From Neisseria flavescens (lineage in GTDB: Bacteria > Pseudomonadota > Gammaproteobacteria > Burkholderiales > Neisseriaceae), in the NCBI RefSeq assembly GCF_005221285.1, contig NZ_CP039886.1, positions 620,001-684,000 on the forward strand: DNA of 64,000 nt, in the 5' to 3' direction. The position numbers and the translations under genes are program-made. A model generated the notes under the pieces. That model did not search any database. It was not told where the DNA came from and saw only the letters and a list, made by a program, of their open reading frames with translations. How positions within the stretch are numbered: the first letter of the stretch is position 1; every line of letters starts with the position of its first letter. This document shows, in pieces, positions 28,749 to 36,904 of this stretch.

Positions 28749-29732
28749 ATGGCTGCTTATGACAGTTTAATGGTGTTTACTGGTAATGCAAATCCGGAAT
28801 TGGCGCAACGTGTTGTCAAACATTTGGATATTTCACTCGGTGAAGCCACTGTTTCCAAATTCTCTGATGGCGAAGTAGCCATTGAATTGTTGGAAAATGT
28901 GCGTGGTCGCGATGTGTTTATTTTGCAACCTACCTGCGCGCCAACCAATGACAACCTGATGGAAATTTTGACTATGGCCGATGCACTCAAACGTGCTTCT
29001 GCCGGTCGTATTACTGCCGCGATTCCTTACTTTGGCTATGCGCGCCAGGATCGCCGTCCTCGCTCTGTTCGTGTACCGATTTCTGCTAAATTAGTGGCAA
29101 ATATGTTGTACTCGGCTGGTATCGACCGTGTATTGACTGTTGACTTGCATGCCGATCAAATTCAAGGTTTTTTCGATATTCCGGTAGATAATATTTACGC
29201 TACCCCGATTTTGTTGAACGATATTAGACAACAGCGCATTGAGAACCTGACTGTTGTCAGCCCTGACATTGGTGGTGTTGTACGTGCACGTGCTGTTGCT
29301 AAATCTTTAAATGCTGATTTGGCCATTATCGACAAACGTCGTCCTAAAGCCAACGTGGCTGAAGTGATGAACATTATTGGCGATATTCAAGGCCGTACTT
29401 GCTTGATCGTAGATGATATGATCGATACGGCAAACACCTTGTGTAAAGCAGCCGTTGCTCTGAAAGAGCGTGGTGCAGATCGTGTACTGGCATATGCCAG
29501 CCATGCAGTATTCTCCGGCGAAGCAGTGAATCGAATTGCTTCTTCCGAAATTGACCAAGTAGTTGTGACAGATACGATTCCGTTGTCTGAAGCAGCTAAA
29601 AAATGTGAACGCATCCGTCAAGTTACCATTGCCGGTTTGCTGGCTGAAACGGTACGCCGTATCAGCAATGAAGAATCCGTCTCATATCTTTTCAATGAAG
29701 ATGTGATGACTGGCGGCATGTTGCTGCCATAA
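28749..29732 (+). CDS. prs: Ribose-phosphate pyrophosphokinase
   Basis: A 327-residue PRPP synthetase supplying purine, pyrimidine, histidine, tryptophan and NAD synthesis. Key motifs are the flexible loop [14 protein letters not shown], the metal site [12 protein letters not shown] and the PRPP-binding loop [13 protein letters not shown]. The ATG at 28749 is preferred over an in-frame one at 28707 because the mature family N-terminus ([19 protein letters not shown]) begins there. rplY follows after 65 bases. Confidence 0.96.
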   Translation: MAAYDSLMVFTGNANPELAQRVVKHLDISLGEATVSKFSDGEVAIELLENVRGRDVFILQPTCAPTNDNLMEILTMADALKRASAGRITAAIPYFGYARQDRRPRSVRVPISAKLVANMLYSAGIDRVLTVDLHADQIQGFFDIPVDNIYATPILLNDIRQQRIENLTVVSPDIGGVVRARAVAKSLNADLAIIDKRRPKANVAEVMNIIGDIQGRTCLIVDDMIDTANTLCKAAVALKERGADRVLAYASHAVFSGEAVNRIASSEIDQVVVTDTIPLSEAAKKCERIRQVTIAGLLAETVRRISNEESVSYLFNEDVMTGGMLLP

Positions 29733-29797
29733 CCCGATGTCGTCTTAAGCTGGTCGCGGCCGATGACGACGATTTTATCTAAATTGGAGTATTAAAC

Positions 29798-30370
29798 ATG
29801 ACTTACGAAATTCAAGCTTCTGTTCGCGAAGCCCAAGGCACTGGTGCGAGCCGCCGCCTGCGTCGAGAAGGCCAAATCCCTGGCATCCTGTACGGTGAAA
29901 GTCAAGAGCCTGTTGCTATTGCTGTAGACCACAAAACTGTATTCTACGCATTGGAAAAAGAATCTTTCCATACTGCTTTGATCAAACTGTATTTGAATGG
30001 TGAAACTAAAGACGTTATCGTTCGTGACTTCCAAATGCACCCATTCCGTCGCGAAGTTCAACACATTGACTTCCAAGCTGTAAAAGCTGACCAAGTTGTA
30101 CGTATCCGTGTTCCTCTGCACATTGTTAACGCTGAAAACTCTCAAGCTGTTAAATTGCAAGGTGGTCGCGTATCTTTGTTGAACACTTCTGTTGAAGTAG
30201 CTGCTTTTCCTGCAAACATTCCTGCTTTCTTGGAGCTGGATTGTGCATCAGTAGTTGCCGGCGACATTCTGCACTTGTCAGACATCAAATTGCCAGAAGG
30301 TGTTGAAAGCGTTTCTCTGAAACGTAACGAAAACCTGGCTGTTGCTACTGTTACCGGTAAAAAACGCTAA
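29798..30370 (+). CDS. rplY: 50S ribosomal protein L25 / general stress protein Ctc
   Basis: A 190-residue L25 of the long CTC type. The N-terminal 5S rRNA-binding domain ([20 protein letters not shown]) is followed by the C-terminal TL5 domain ending in [15 protein letters not shown] precedes the ATG. The prs-rplY order is common in proteobacteria. Codon use is that of a highly expressed gene. Confidence 0.95.
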   Translation: MTYEIQASVREAQGTGASRRLRREGQIPGILYGESQEPVAIAVDHKTVFYALEKESFHTALIKLYLNGETKDVIVRDFQMHPFRREVQHIDFQAVKADQVVRIRVPLHIVNAENSQAVKLQGGRVSLLNTSVEVAAFPANIPAFLELDCASVVAGDILHLSDIKLPEGVESVSLKRNENLAVATVTGKKR

Positions 30371-30387
30371 TAGGTAGTTAATATAAG

Positions 30388-30422
30388 AAAACCGTATCAG
30401 ATTTATCTGATACGGTTTTTGT
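30388..30422 (+). terminator. Terminator after rplY
   Basis: A 13-bp stem (AAAACCGTATCAG and its complement) with a short loop and T-run, not built from uptake sequence. Confidence 0.88.
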
Positions 30423-30466
30423 TTTGCATATAAAATAACTAGGTCAAATGTAACAGCATATGTACT

Positions 30467-30967
30467 TTATAAGATTGAAGCAATTTCATTGCGAAGTTTA
30501 TTAAGAAAGCGACCATGCCGTACCCATTGTGCGGCCGATTCATAATCCTGTTGTTCAAATGCTTGTTGCAAGTCTTGATATAGGTTGCCTTGTACTTCTT
30601 GGATTTCTTGATCCAGCGCTCGGATGGTATCATGGTTTTGTTCCATTTGAGCATCCATCAATGTTTCCCGCCATTCCATCTGCTGCATGAGGAATTCTGG
30701 TGAAAACGAAGTGTGTTCAGGTGCATCAGCATCGATATTTTGGCTTTTCAAGAGATAAGCAGCCCGATCAATAGGGCTTTTTAATGTGCGGTAGGCATCA
30801 TTAATTGTAGAAGACATCATAACGGCTTGTTTCTTCTCAAAAGCTGAAGCAGAAGCAAATTTATCGGGATGAAAACGGGCAGCTAAAGCTCGATAGGTCT
30901 GTTCGAGTGCCTTGGTATCAATATTGAAAGATGGCTCAAGCTGGAAGAGGTTGAAGTATTGAGACAT
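30467..30967 (-). CDS. hscB: Fe-S cluster co-chaperone HscB
   Basis: A 166-residue J-domain protein. The HPD motif is in ALAARFHPDKF, and the C-terminal helical domain (LEEQQ-type three-helix bundle) recognises IscU. It delivers IscU to the HscA chaperone for cluster transfer; hscA is not in the window. It lies beyond arfA from the iscA gene, still on the minus strand, so it is linked to but not necessarily co-transcribed with isc. Confidence 0.93.
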   Translation of the reverse strand: MSQYFNLFQLEPSFNIDTKALEQTYRALAARFHPDKFASASAFEKKQAVMMSSTINDAYRTLKSPIDRAAYLLKSQNIDADAPEHTSFSPEFLMQQMEWRETLMDAQMEQNHDTIRALDQEIQEVQGNLYQDLQQAFEQQDYESAAQWVRHGRFLNKLRNEIASIL

Positions 30968-31046
30968 GATATTAAAGGAAAAAATCTAAAGAAGAGGATT
31001 ATTTTACGATATAATCCGGAAACTGTTTATACGAAAGGAAAACAAT

Positions 31047-31232
31047 ATGTCCGGTAAGGTGCAACACAATAAAGGCAAGATACGAGACAATGCCCTAAAA
31101 GCCTTAGTCAGATCTGATTTGTTCCGACACAAAGTAGAACGAAAAAGAAAAGGCAAGGGTAGCTATAATAGGCAAGAAGCCAAAAAATGGCGGGATGGTT
31201 TTGATACTTTCCCGCCATTTTTTATGTTTTAA
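31047..31232 (+). CDS. arfA: Alternative ribosome-rescue factor ArfA
   Basis: A 61-residue basic protein matching Arf[25 protein letters not shown] then [14 protein letters not shown]. ArfA recruits release factor RF2 to ribosomes stalled on non-stop mRNA when tmRNA fails. The coding region contains a 14-bp hairpin with T-run (31182-31223) ahead of its own stop codon, the arrangement that makes arfA mRNA non-stop so that the protein is made efficiently only without tmRNA. Its stop codon overlaps the convergent iscA stop at TTAA. Confidence 0.93.
   Translation: MSGKVQHNKGKIRDNALKALVRSDLFRHKVERKRKGKGSYNRQEAKKWRDGFDTFPPFFMF
31182..31223. terminator. Terminator hairpin inside arfA
   Basis: A perfect 14-bp stem (31182-31195, 31210-31223) with flanking A and T runs, so it can terminate in both directions. 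On the plus strand it cuts arfA mRNA before the stop at 31230-31232; on the minus strand it follows the iscA stop. Confidence 0.88.
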
Positions 31233-31549
31233 ACGTGGAAGCTCTCGCCGCATCCGCAGGAGTCTTTGACATTCGGGTTTTCAAATTTGAAACCTTCCTG
31301 TAAGCCTTCTTTGGTGTAATCGACTTGCGTGCCGTCTAAATAAACCAAACTTTTTGGATCGATATAAATGCGCGCGCCATGTTCTTCGAAAATCAGATCG
31401 TCCTCGTTCGCTTCATCGACAAATTCAAGGTTGTATGCCATACCCGAGCAGCCGCTGGTTTTCACACCTAAGCGTACGCCCAAGCCCTTGCCGCGTTTGG
31501 TCAGGTAATTGTTGATGTATTTGGCTGCGTTTTCTGTGATGGTAATCAT
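31229..31549 (-). CDS. iscA: Iron-sulphur cluster assembly protein IscA
   Basis: A 106-residue A-type carrier. The three ligand cysteines are visible in TSGCSGMAY and SCGCGESF. It accepts or supplies iron or clusters downstream of IscU. The ATG at 31549 has GAGGAA at good spacing; a start seven codons upstream is less likely. It is separated from iscU by a frameshifted gene and a palindromic repeat rather than abutting it as in compact isc operons. Confidence 0.93.
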   Translation of the reverse strand: MITITENAAKYINNYLTKRGKGLGVRLGVKTSGCSGMAYNLEFVDEANEDDLIFEEHGARIYIDPKSLVYLDGTQVDYTKEGLQEGFKFENPNVKDSCGCGESFHV

Positions 31550-31618
31550 GCTTTTTTCCTCATTTCGCAATTATTTTCTGTTTTGCCTGCTTTTTTATTT
31601 CAGACGGCATCTTGATTA

Positions 31619-31863
31619 TCAGGCCGTCTGAAAACGCTGTTTTGCCCACTCTATTGCGGCGGCAATGGCAGCTTTAGCCTGCGGACTGTTTCTCCAACAG
31701 GTCGAGCCGGTCAATTTTGCCCCTAGTTCCAAAACATCGTCCAAATCCGCTGCCGCTAGTGTGGAACATCATCCAAACCCATTTGCTGCAAACGCTGCAA
31801 TATGGTTTTACCTATGCCTTCGACAGCAAGTAGGGATTGGACTTCTTCATCAGTAAAAGGCAT
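31619..31863 (-). pseudogene. Frameshifted helix-hairpin-helix (Cdd1-like) protein gene
   Basis: Reading from an ATG at 31863 gives a helix-hairpin-helix start (DEEVQSLLAVEGIGKTILQR) and then a TAG near 31756-31758. Dropping to another frame there gives LDDVLELGAKLTGSTCWRNS and a C-terminus ending in the adjacent DUS. The whole would be about 81 residues; a single-base loss near 31758-31767 explains the break. The intact form resembles the short pathogenicity-locus Cdd1 family. A sequencing error is the alternative. Confidence 0.7.
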
Positions 31864-31923
31864 TTCGCCTCCTTTGATTTTGCAGGTATAACGACTAAAT
31901 TAAATATAAGCTGCGATTTATTG

Positions 31924-31957
31924 CCCTCTCCCTAACCCTCTCCCGCGGGGAGAGGGG
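31924..31957. repeat. Palindromic [13 protein letters not shown] intergenic repeat
   Basis: A direct repeat of CCCTCTCCC followed by its complement forms a stem at 31936-31957, a type of GC-rich palindrome widespread between proteobacterial genes. It lies in the 31864-32125 gap, where I see no other gene. Confidence 0.7.
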
Positions 31958-32125
31958 ATAGATTGGCAGGCAGTCCCAAATTTGGCGGCAACTTCAAAAG
32001 GATGAAGTTTCTGTGTTCTCAATTCACCCTGTCTGCTTAAGAGGGGAATAAATCACCAGATTTGCTTTTCTCGAAGACTCGCTAGGAGTCTTGGGCACCT
32101 GCCGACAAGGGGTCGTTGAATCCGG

Positions 32126-32512
32126 TTATTTGTTTTCCTGACGTTTGCGATAGTCGGCAACGGCTGCTTTTACCGCATCTTCAGCCAAGATAGAGCAGTG
32201 GATTTTAACTGGAGGCAATTCCAACTCTTCGGCAATTTCACTATTTTTGATTGCCAGTGCATCGTCAAGGCTTTTGCCTTTGACCCACTCGGTAATCAGG
32301 CTGGACGAAGCGATGGCGGAGCCGCAGCCGTAAGTTTTGAATTTTGCATCTTCGATGATGCCCTCGTCGTTGACTTTGATTTGCAGGCGCATCACGTCGC
32401 CGCAGGCGGGCGCGCCGACCATACCGGTGCCGACGGACTCGTCGTTTTTGTCGAAAGTGCCGACGTTGCGGGGGTTTTCGTAGTGGTCGATAACTTTATC
32501 GCTGTATGCCAT
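32126..32512 (-). CDS. iscU: Iron-sulphur cluster scaffold IscU
   Basis: A 128-residue scaffold on which IscS and iron build 2Fe-2S clusters. The ligand cysteines are in GAPACGDVM, KTYGCGSAIA and HCSILAEDAV, with the conserved LPPVKIHC loop recognised by HscA. The opening MAYSDKVIDHYENPRNVG is diagnostic. In most genomes iscU follows iscS directly; here a Fic toxin-antitoxin pair and a small acidic gene lie between. Confidence 0.96.
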   Translation of the reverse strand: MAYSDKVIDHYENPRNVGTFDKNDESVGTGMVGAPACGDVMRLQIKVNDEGIIEDAKFKTYGCGSAIASSSLITEWVKGKSLDDALAIKNSEIAEELELPPVKIHCSILAEDAVKAAVADYRKRQENK

Positions 32513-32550
32513 GATGTGGTTTCCTTAAAATATCGTGGTTTGTTGATGTT

Positions 32551-33153
32551 TTAGTCGTCCGAAAAAGACGATTGTTCTAAATTGTCTAAAATTAATCGTG
32601 CCAATAAACTGCTATCGGCATGGTATGCCTGAATACAGGCTTGAATCATTTGTTTGGCGGAGATATTTTGCCAACGTATCTGCAAACCGTTTTTCATTGC
32701 CAATTGCGTCATAAACAGGCGCAATGTTCTGCCGTTTCCTTCACGAAAAGGATGTAGGACGTTCAACTCGCCCAAATAATAGGCTGCACGCTCTGCAAAC
32801 TTCTCTTTATCCAAGCCATGCAAATATTTTTCGCTTCTCAGCTTCTCCAAAAGTTTACGGCTTTCGTTTTCGATAAAAGCAAAATTTGCAAATCGGGTAT
32901 TTCCTTTAGAAATATCAATCCGCCGGATTTCGCCTGCCCAATCATAAACATCGCCAAACAGTTCGCGATGAATGGTCTGTATATGCGCCAAATCGAAATT
33001 GCCCGTAATGGGTTGCAAAAGCAGATATTGGGCGCGAATGGCGGAAAATTCTTTTTCGGCGGTTTCCAGCAATTCACTATCTTGGATGGAGAGCTTGTTT
33101 TTAAATACGCCTCCATTCATATAAATAGTGTCTTCTCCGCCGTATTTGCTCAT
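32551..33153 (-). CDS. Fic-domain protein, probable toxin (adenylyltransferase)
   Basis: A 200-residue Fic protein with the complete catalytic motif HPFREGNGRTLRLF, which in this family transfers AMP from ATP onto target proteins. The flap region (GNTRFANFAF) lies before it. I see no (S/T)xxxE(G/N) self-inhibitory helix in the protein, so inhibition must come from the small partner whose gene overlaps the start as ATGA. Class I Fic toxins of this size (VbhT/FicT type) often target DNA gyrase and topoisomerase IV, but the target here is unknown. Confidence 0.88.
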   Translation of the reverse strand: MSKYGGEDTIYMNGGVFKNKLSIQDSELLETAEKEFSAIRAQYLLLQPITGNFDLAHIQTIHRELFGDVYDWAGEIRRIDISKGNTRFANFAFIENESRKLLEKLRSEKYLHGLDKEKFAERAAYYLGELNVLHPFREGNGRTLRLFMTQLAMKNGLQIRWQNISAKQMIQACIQAYHADSSLLARLILDNLEQSSFSDD

Positions 33154-33338
33154 TTTGCCGCCATTCTTTGTTTGATGCCGTCCAAAGCGTCATCCAAGCT
33201 GATTTTGCCTTCTGCCAAATGCTGCATATCGCGTATGGTCTCCGGGCTGATGTTCAACTGCTCCATCCGCCATGAGCCGATAATGGAATGCGTCGTTTGC
33301 GGCAAATGATGCTGCTGTTCCTGATTTTGTAGGGACAT
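33150..33338 (-). CDS. Fic antitoxin (VbhA/FicA-like)
   Basis: A 62-residue protein with an antitoxin-like layout: SWRMEQLNISPETIRDMQ then LAEGKISLDDALDGI. The segment S-W-R-M-E fits the inhibitory SxxxE helix whose glutamate blocks ATP in the Fic active site, although the usual following G/N is Q. Its stop overlaps the toxin start by four bases, ensuring that antitoxin is made first. AAGGA precedes the ATG. Confidence 0.8.
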   Translation of the reverse strand: MSLQNQEQQHHLPQTTHSIIGSWRMEQLNISPETIRDMQHLAEGKISLDDALDGIKQRMAAK

Positions 33339-33387
33339 AAGGATTCCTTATTTTGCCTCTAAATTTTTTCAGACGACCCAAGCCATC

Positions 33388-33516
33388 TTAGATTTTGCAC
33401 GCACCGCCTTCGCAGCCGTCGTCGTTTTCCGAATCGACGCCGCCTTCCACGGTAACGCCGTCGAAATCGTCAAGCAGTTTGTCGAGATTGTCTAAATCGA
33501 AATCTTGATCTTTCAT
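33388..33516 (-). CDS. Small acidic cysteine-tailed protein in the isc region
   Basis: A 42-residue, strongly acidic peptide (MKDQDFDLDNLDKLLDDFD at the N-terminus) ending in DGCEGGACKI, with two cysteines four residues apart. The ATG at 33516 follows AAGGGAAG; upstream in-frame residues are encoded by the DUS hairpin and unlikely. Position just after iscS suggests a link to iron-sulphur metabolism, but I do not recognise a named family; it is not IscX-like. Confidence 0.65.
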   Translation of the reverse strand: MKDQDFDLDNLDKLLDDFDGVTVEGGVDSENDDGCEGGACKI

Positions 33517-33550
33517 CTTCTTCCCTTGATTGGATTGGAACGGTCTGTTT

Positions 33551-33588
33551 CCCGCAATGCCGTCTGAAGGTTCAGACGGCATTGCGGG
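33551..33588. repeat. AT-dialect inverted DUS pair after iscS
   Basis: ATGCCGTCTGAA at 33557-33568 faces its complement at 33571-33582, extended by flanking bases to an 18-bp palindrome arm. This is the meningococcal/gonococcal dialect, unlike the AG dialect of most copies in the window. Confidence 0.85.
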
Positions 33589-33596
33589 GCAGCGGG

Positions 33597-34811
33597 TTAA
33601 TGCGCTGCCCATTCAATCGAGTTCAAATCAATTCCGTCTTTGAACATTTCCCACAGCGGCGACAGTTCGCGCAGTTTGCCGATTTTGGATTTAATCAGTT
33701 CTGCTGCAAACTGCACTTCTTCTTCGGTGGTCATGCGGCCGAAGGTGATGCGCAGGGATGAGTGTGCCAGTTCGTCGTTGCGGCCGAGTGCGCGCAGGAC
33801 GTAGCTTGGCTCAAGGCTTGCGGAAGTACAGGCGGAGCCGCTGGATACGGCGAGTTCTTTCACCGCCATAATCAAGCTTTCGCCTTCGACGAAGTTGAAA
33901 CTGACGTTCAGGTTGTTCGGGGCGCGGTGTTCGAGGTCGCCGTTGATGTAGACTTCTTCGATGCCTTCGATGCCTTTGAGGAAGATATCGCGCAGTTTCA
34001 AGTAGTGTGCAGTATCTTGTGCCAATTCTTCTTTGGCAATGCGGAAGGCTTCGCCCATACCGACGATTTGATGGGTCGGCAATGTGCCGGAACGGAAGCC
34101 GCGCTCGTGACCGCCGCCGTGCATTTGGGCTTCGAGGCGGACGCGTGGTTTGCGGCGGACGTACAGCGCGCCGATGCCTTTGGGGCCGTACACTTTGTGC
34201 GCGGACATCGAGAGCAGGTCGATTTTGGCGGCTTCGACATCGACAGGCACTTTACCGCATGCTTGTGCTGCGTCAACGTGGAAAATGATTTTGCGTTCTC
34301 GGCAGATTTCGCCGATGGCAGGAATATCTTGAACCACGCCGATTTCGTTGTTTACCCACATGACGGAAACAAGGATGGTGTCTTCGCGGATAGCAGCTTT
34401 CAGTACGTCTAAATCAACCAAGCCGTTTTCTTGTACGTCCAGATAAGTCACTTCATAACCTTGGCGTTCGAGTTCGCGCATGGTATCGAGCACGGCTTTG
34501 TGCTCGGTTTTTACGGTGATGAGGTGGTTGCCTTTGGATTTGTAGAAGTGCGCCGCGCCTTTGATGGCGAGGTTGTTGGACTCGGTTGCGCCGCTGGTAA
34601 AAACGATTTCTTTGGAGTCAGCGTTAATCAGGGCGGCAATGTCTGCACGTGCTTTTTCTACGGCCTCTTCTGCTTCCCAGCCGAAGCTATGGCTGTTGGA
34701 GGCTGGGTTACCGAAAATATCGGACAGGTAGGGAATCATTTTTTCGGCAACGCGGCGGTCAACAGGAGTGGTAGCGGCGTAGTCGAGATAAACGGGGGTT
34801 TTGACGGTCAT
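33597..34811 (-). CDS. iscS: Cysteine desulfurase IscS
   Basis: A 404-residue PLP enzyme that takes sulphur from cysteine for clusters, tRNA thiolation and cofactors. The PLP lysine is in [12 protein letters not shown] and the active-site cysteine loop is [17 protein letters not shown]. The opening [11 protein letters not shown] is diagnostic. The ATG at 34811 begins the conserved sequence; a start 15 codons upstream is unlikely. It follows iscR by 51 bases. Confidence 0.96.
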   Translation of the reverse strand: MTVKTPVYLDYAATTPVDRRVAEKMIPYLSDIFGNPASNSHSFGWEAEEAVEKARADIAALINADSKEIVFTSGATESNNLAIKGAAHFYKSKGNHLITVKTEHKAVLDTMRELERQGYEVTYLDVQENGLVDLDVLKAAIREDTILVSVMWVNNEIGVVQDIPAIGEICRERKIIFHVDAAQACGKVPVDVEAAKIDLLSMSAHKVYGPKGIGALYVRRKPRVRLEAQMHGGGHERGFRSGTLPTHQIVGMGEAFRIAKEELAQDTAHYLKLRDIFLKGIEGIEEVYINGDLEHRAPNNLNVSFNFVEGESLIMAVKELAVSSGSACTSASLEPSYVLRALGRNDELAHSSLRITFGRMTTEEEVQFAAELIKSKIGKLRELSPLWEMFKDGIDLNSIEWAAH

Positions 34812-34862
34812 GGTTTGCTCTTTCGTTTGGTCATCTGCCTGCGGTCTTTGCCGCAAGTCGGT

Positions 34863-35309
34863 TTAATGAATGTGTGTAAAGGTAACGACATGACTGCTGT
34901 CGCTGCAGTTTTTTTGTTCAATGATGCTTTGCAGCGTAACGCCACTGAGGTAATCATTGATGGTTTTGTTTAAATTTTCCCAAAGGTCGTGGGTCAGGCA
35001 GGGGGCGCCGTGGTTGCAGTTTGCTTTGCTGCCGCACTGCGTGGCATCCAGTCGGTCTTCGGCTGCGGAGATGATTTGTGCAATATTGATTTGCTCGGCG
35101 GGAGCGGCAAGGATGTAGCCTCCGCCGGGGCCGCGTAGGCTTTCAACCAATCCGGCACGGCGCAGCTTGCTGAATAATTGTTCGAGGTAGGAAAGCGATA
35201 TGCTTTGTCGTTCGCTGATGGCACTGAGTTTGACAGCGCCGGTTTGCGCGTTCATCGCCAAATCTATCATGGCGGTTACTGCAAATCGCCCTTTGGTAGT
35301 CAGTCTCAT
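34863..35309 (-). CDS. iscR: Fe-S cluster-responsive regulator IscR
   Basis: A 148-residue Rrf2-family regulator. The winged helix is at residues about 10-60 (ISERQSISLSYLEQLFSKLRRAGLVES) and the cluster cysteines lie in QCGSKANCNHGAPCLTH. With a 2Fe-2S cluster it represses the isc operon; the apo form acts at other sites. A near-perfect type-1 operator lies 50-74 bases upstream, so it should autoregulate. Confidence 0.95.
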   Translation of the reverse strand: MRLTTKGRFAVTAMIDLAMNAQTGAVKLSAISERQSISLSYLEQLFSKLRRAGLVESLRGPGGGYILAAPAEQINIAQIISAAEDRLDATQCGSKANCNHGAPCLTHDLWENLNKTINDYLSGVTLQSIIEQKNCSDSSHVVTFTHIH

Positions 35310-35358
35310 GGTGTGGTTGCCTGTGTGGGGCGTTTTTATTAGTGGGGGGGATTGTCTA

Positions 35359-35383
35359 ATATCTGAGTGTTTCAGTCAAGTAT
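35359..35383 (-). promoter_or_regulatory. IscR type-1 operator upstream of iscR
   Basis: Read on the minus strand, this 25-bp site begins ATACTTGACT and ends CACTCAGATAT. By eye it matches the published type-1 IscR consensus at about 23 of 25 positions. It probably overlaps the iscR promoter. The rest of the 35310-35671 gap holds an AGGTCGTCTGAA uptake variant (35478-35489), a TTGATA-N11-TATCAA palindrome (35541-35563) and a DUS before lldD. Confidence 0.8.
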
Positions 35384-35671
35384 GTGGCGGCTCGGTTTGA
35401 TTGTTTGTTTAAATGATGGCATTGGCTGATTTTTAAATCGGAAAATATTTTCTTTATTTTTCTGTAATTTGGATTTAAGGTCGTCTGAAAAAAGGCTATC
35501 AACCCTACAAATATCAGGGTTAAAATGTTTTGATTAAATATTGATAGTGATATAGATTATCAAAATTATTCTTAAAATTTAGTTGTTTTGATGGAGTAAA
35601 ATGAATGAGGTGTTTGAAATGTTCAGACGGCCTTGAATCATCCATCTTTACCTTAACAGAGGCAATCGACC

Positions 35672-36844
35672 ATGAAATCTGATTTAAGCAAAATAACCTG
35701 TATCGAAGACTTGCGCCTTGTTGCCAAACGTAAAATGCCGCGTATGTTTTATGATTATATTGACTCAGGCTCTTGGACGGAAACCACTTATCGTGAAAAT
35801 ACTTCGGATTTTAAAGACATCCGTTTCCGTCAAAAAGTATTGGTTGATATGGAAGGACGCAGCCTTGAGACCAAAATGATCGGTCAGGATGTGAAAATGC
35901 CGGTAGCGATTGCACCGACAGGTTTCACGGGCATGGCGCACGCCGACGGTGAAATCTTGGCGGCGCGGGCAGCGGAAAAATTCGGTATCCCGTTTACGCT
36001 TTCAACCATGTCCATTTGTTCGATTGAAGATGTGGCTGAAAACACCAGCTCGCCGTTTTGGTTTCAGCTTTATGTGATGCGCGACCGCGAGTTTATGGAA
36101 AACCTGATTAAGCGTGCGAAGGATGCTAATTGTTCGGCTTTGGTATTGACTGCCGATTTGCAGGTTTTGGGTCAGCGCCACAAAGATATTAAAAATGGCC
36201 TGTCTGCGCCGCCGAAACCGACCATCGCCAATTTAATCAATTTGGCGACCAAACCGGAATGGTGTATGAAAATGCTGAATACGGAACGCCGCACCTTCCG
36301 CAATATCGTTGGTCATGCAAAAAATGTGGGCGATTTGTCTTCGTTGTCTTCATGGACTTCTGAACAATTTGACCCGCGCTTGAGCTGGGACGATGTGGCG
36401 CGCATTAAAGATTTATGGGGCGGCAAGCTGATTATCAAAGGCATTATGGAACCTGAAGACGCGGAAAGGGCGGCGAGAAGCGGCGCGGACGCATTGGTTG
36501 TTTCCAACCACGGCGGCCGCCAGCTCGACGATACCGTGTCTGCCATCAAAGCCTTGCCCGACATCGTCAGCGCAGTCGGCAGCGACATCGAAGTTTGGAT
36601 GGACAGCGGCATCCGCAGCGGTCAGGATATTTTGAAGGCGTGGGCTTTGGGTGCGAAAGGTACGATGATCGGCCGGGCGTTTCTGTATGGTTTGGGCGCG
36701 TATGGCGAAGAAGGCGTAACCCGTGCGCTGGAAATCCTGTATAAGGAAATGGATGTGTCGATGGCGTTTACGGGTCATCGCAATATTCAAGATGTGGATT
36801 CCGGCATTTTGCGTTCTACGCGTTGGCATCAAGATGAATTTTAA
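35672..36844 (+). CDS. lldD: L-lactate dehydrogenase (quinone, FMN-dependent)
   Basis: A 390-residue FMN enzyme of the alpha-hydroxyacid oxidase family that oxidises L-lactate to pyruvate and feeds electrons to the quinone pool at the membrane. Signatures are PTGFTGMAHADGE, the FMN-site segment VLTADLQVLGQR, and the catalytic His/Arg motif SNHGGRQLDDTV. Lactate is a major carbon source for host-associated Neisseria. The gene stands alone with a terminator after it. Confidence 0.94.
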   Translation: MKSDLSKITCIEDLRLVAKRKMPRMFYDYIDSGSWTETTYRENTSDFKDIRFRQKVLVDMEGRSLETKMIGQDVKMPVAIAPTGFTGMAHADGEILAARAAEKFGIPFTLSTMSICSIEDVAENTSSPFWFQLYVMRDREFMENLIKRAKDANCSALVLTADLQVLGQRHKDIKNGLSAPPKPTIANLINLATKPEWCMKMLNTERRTFRNIVGHAKNVGDLSSLSSWTSEQFDPRLSWDDVARIKDLWGGKLIIKGIMEPEDAERAARSGADALVVSNHGGRQLDDTVSAIKALPDIVSAVGSDIEVWMDSGIRSGQDILKAWALGAKGTMIGRAFLYGLGAYGEEGVTRALEILYKEMDVSMAFTGHRNIQDVDSGILRSTRWHQDEF

Positions 36845-36855
36845 TTGTCGAACAT

Positions 36856-36896
36856 AAAAAAGGCCGTCTGAAAAACTGTTTTCAGACGGCCTTTTT
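36856..36896. terminator. DUS terminator between lldD and dsbD
   Basis: An 18-bp inverted repeat with A and T runs shared by the convergent lldD and dsbD genes. Confidence 0.82.
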
Positions 36897-36904
36897 ATAG
36901 ACGG

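Noticed and set aside
35541..35563. TTGATA-N11-TATCAA palindrome upstream of lldD as an FNR box
   Set aside because: The half-site spacing is far from TTGAT-N4-ATCAA, so FNR binding is not supported.
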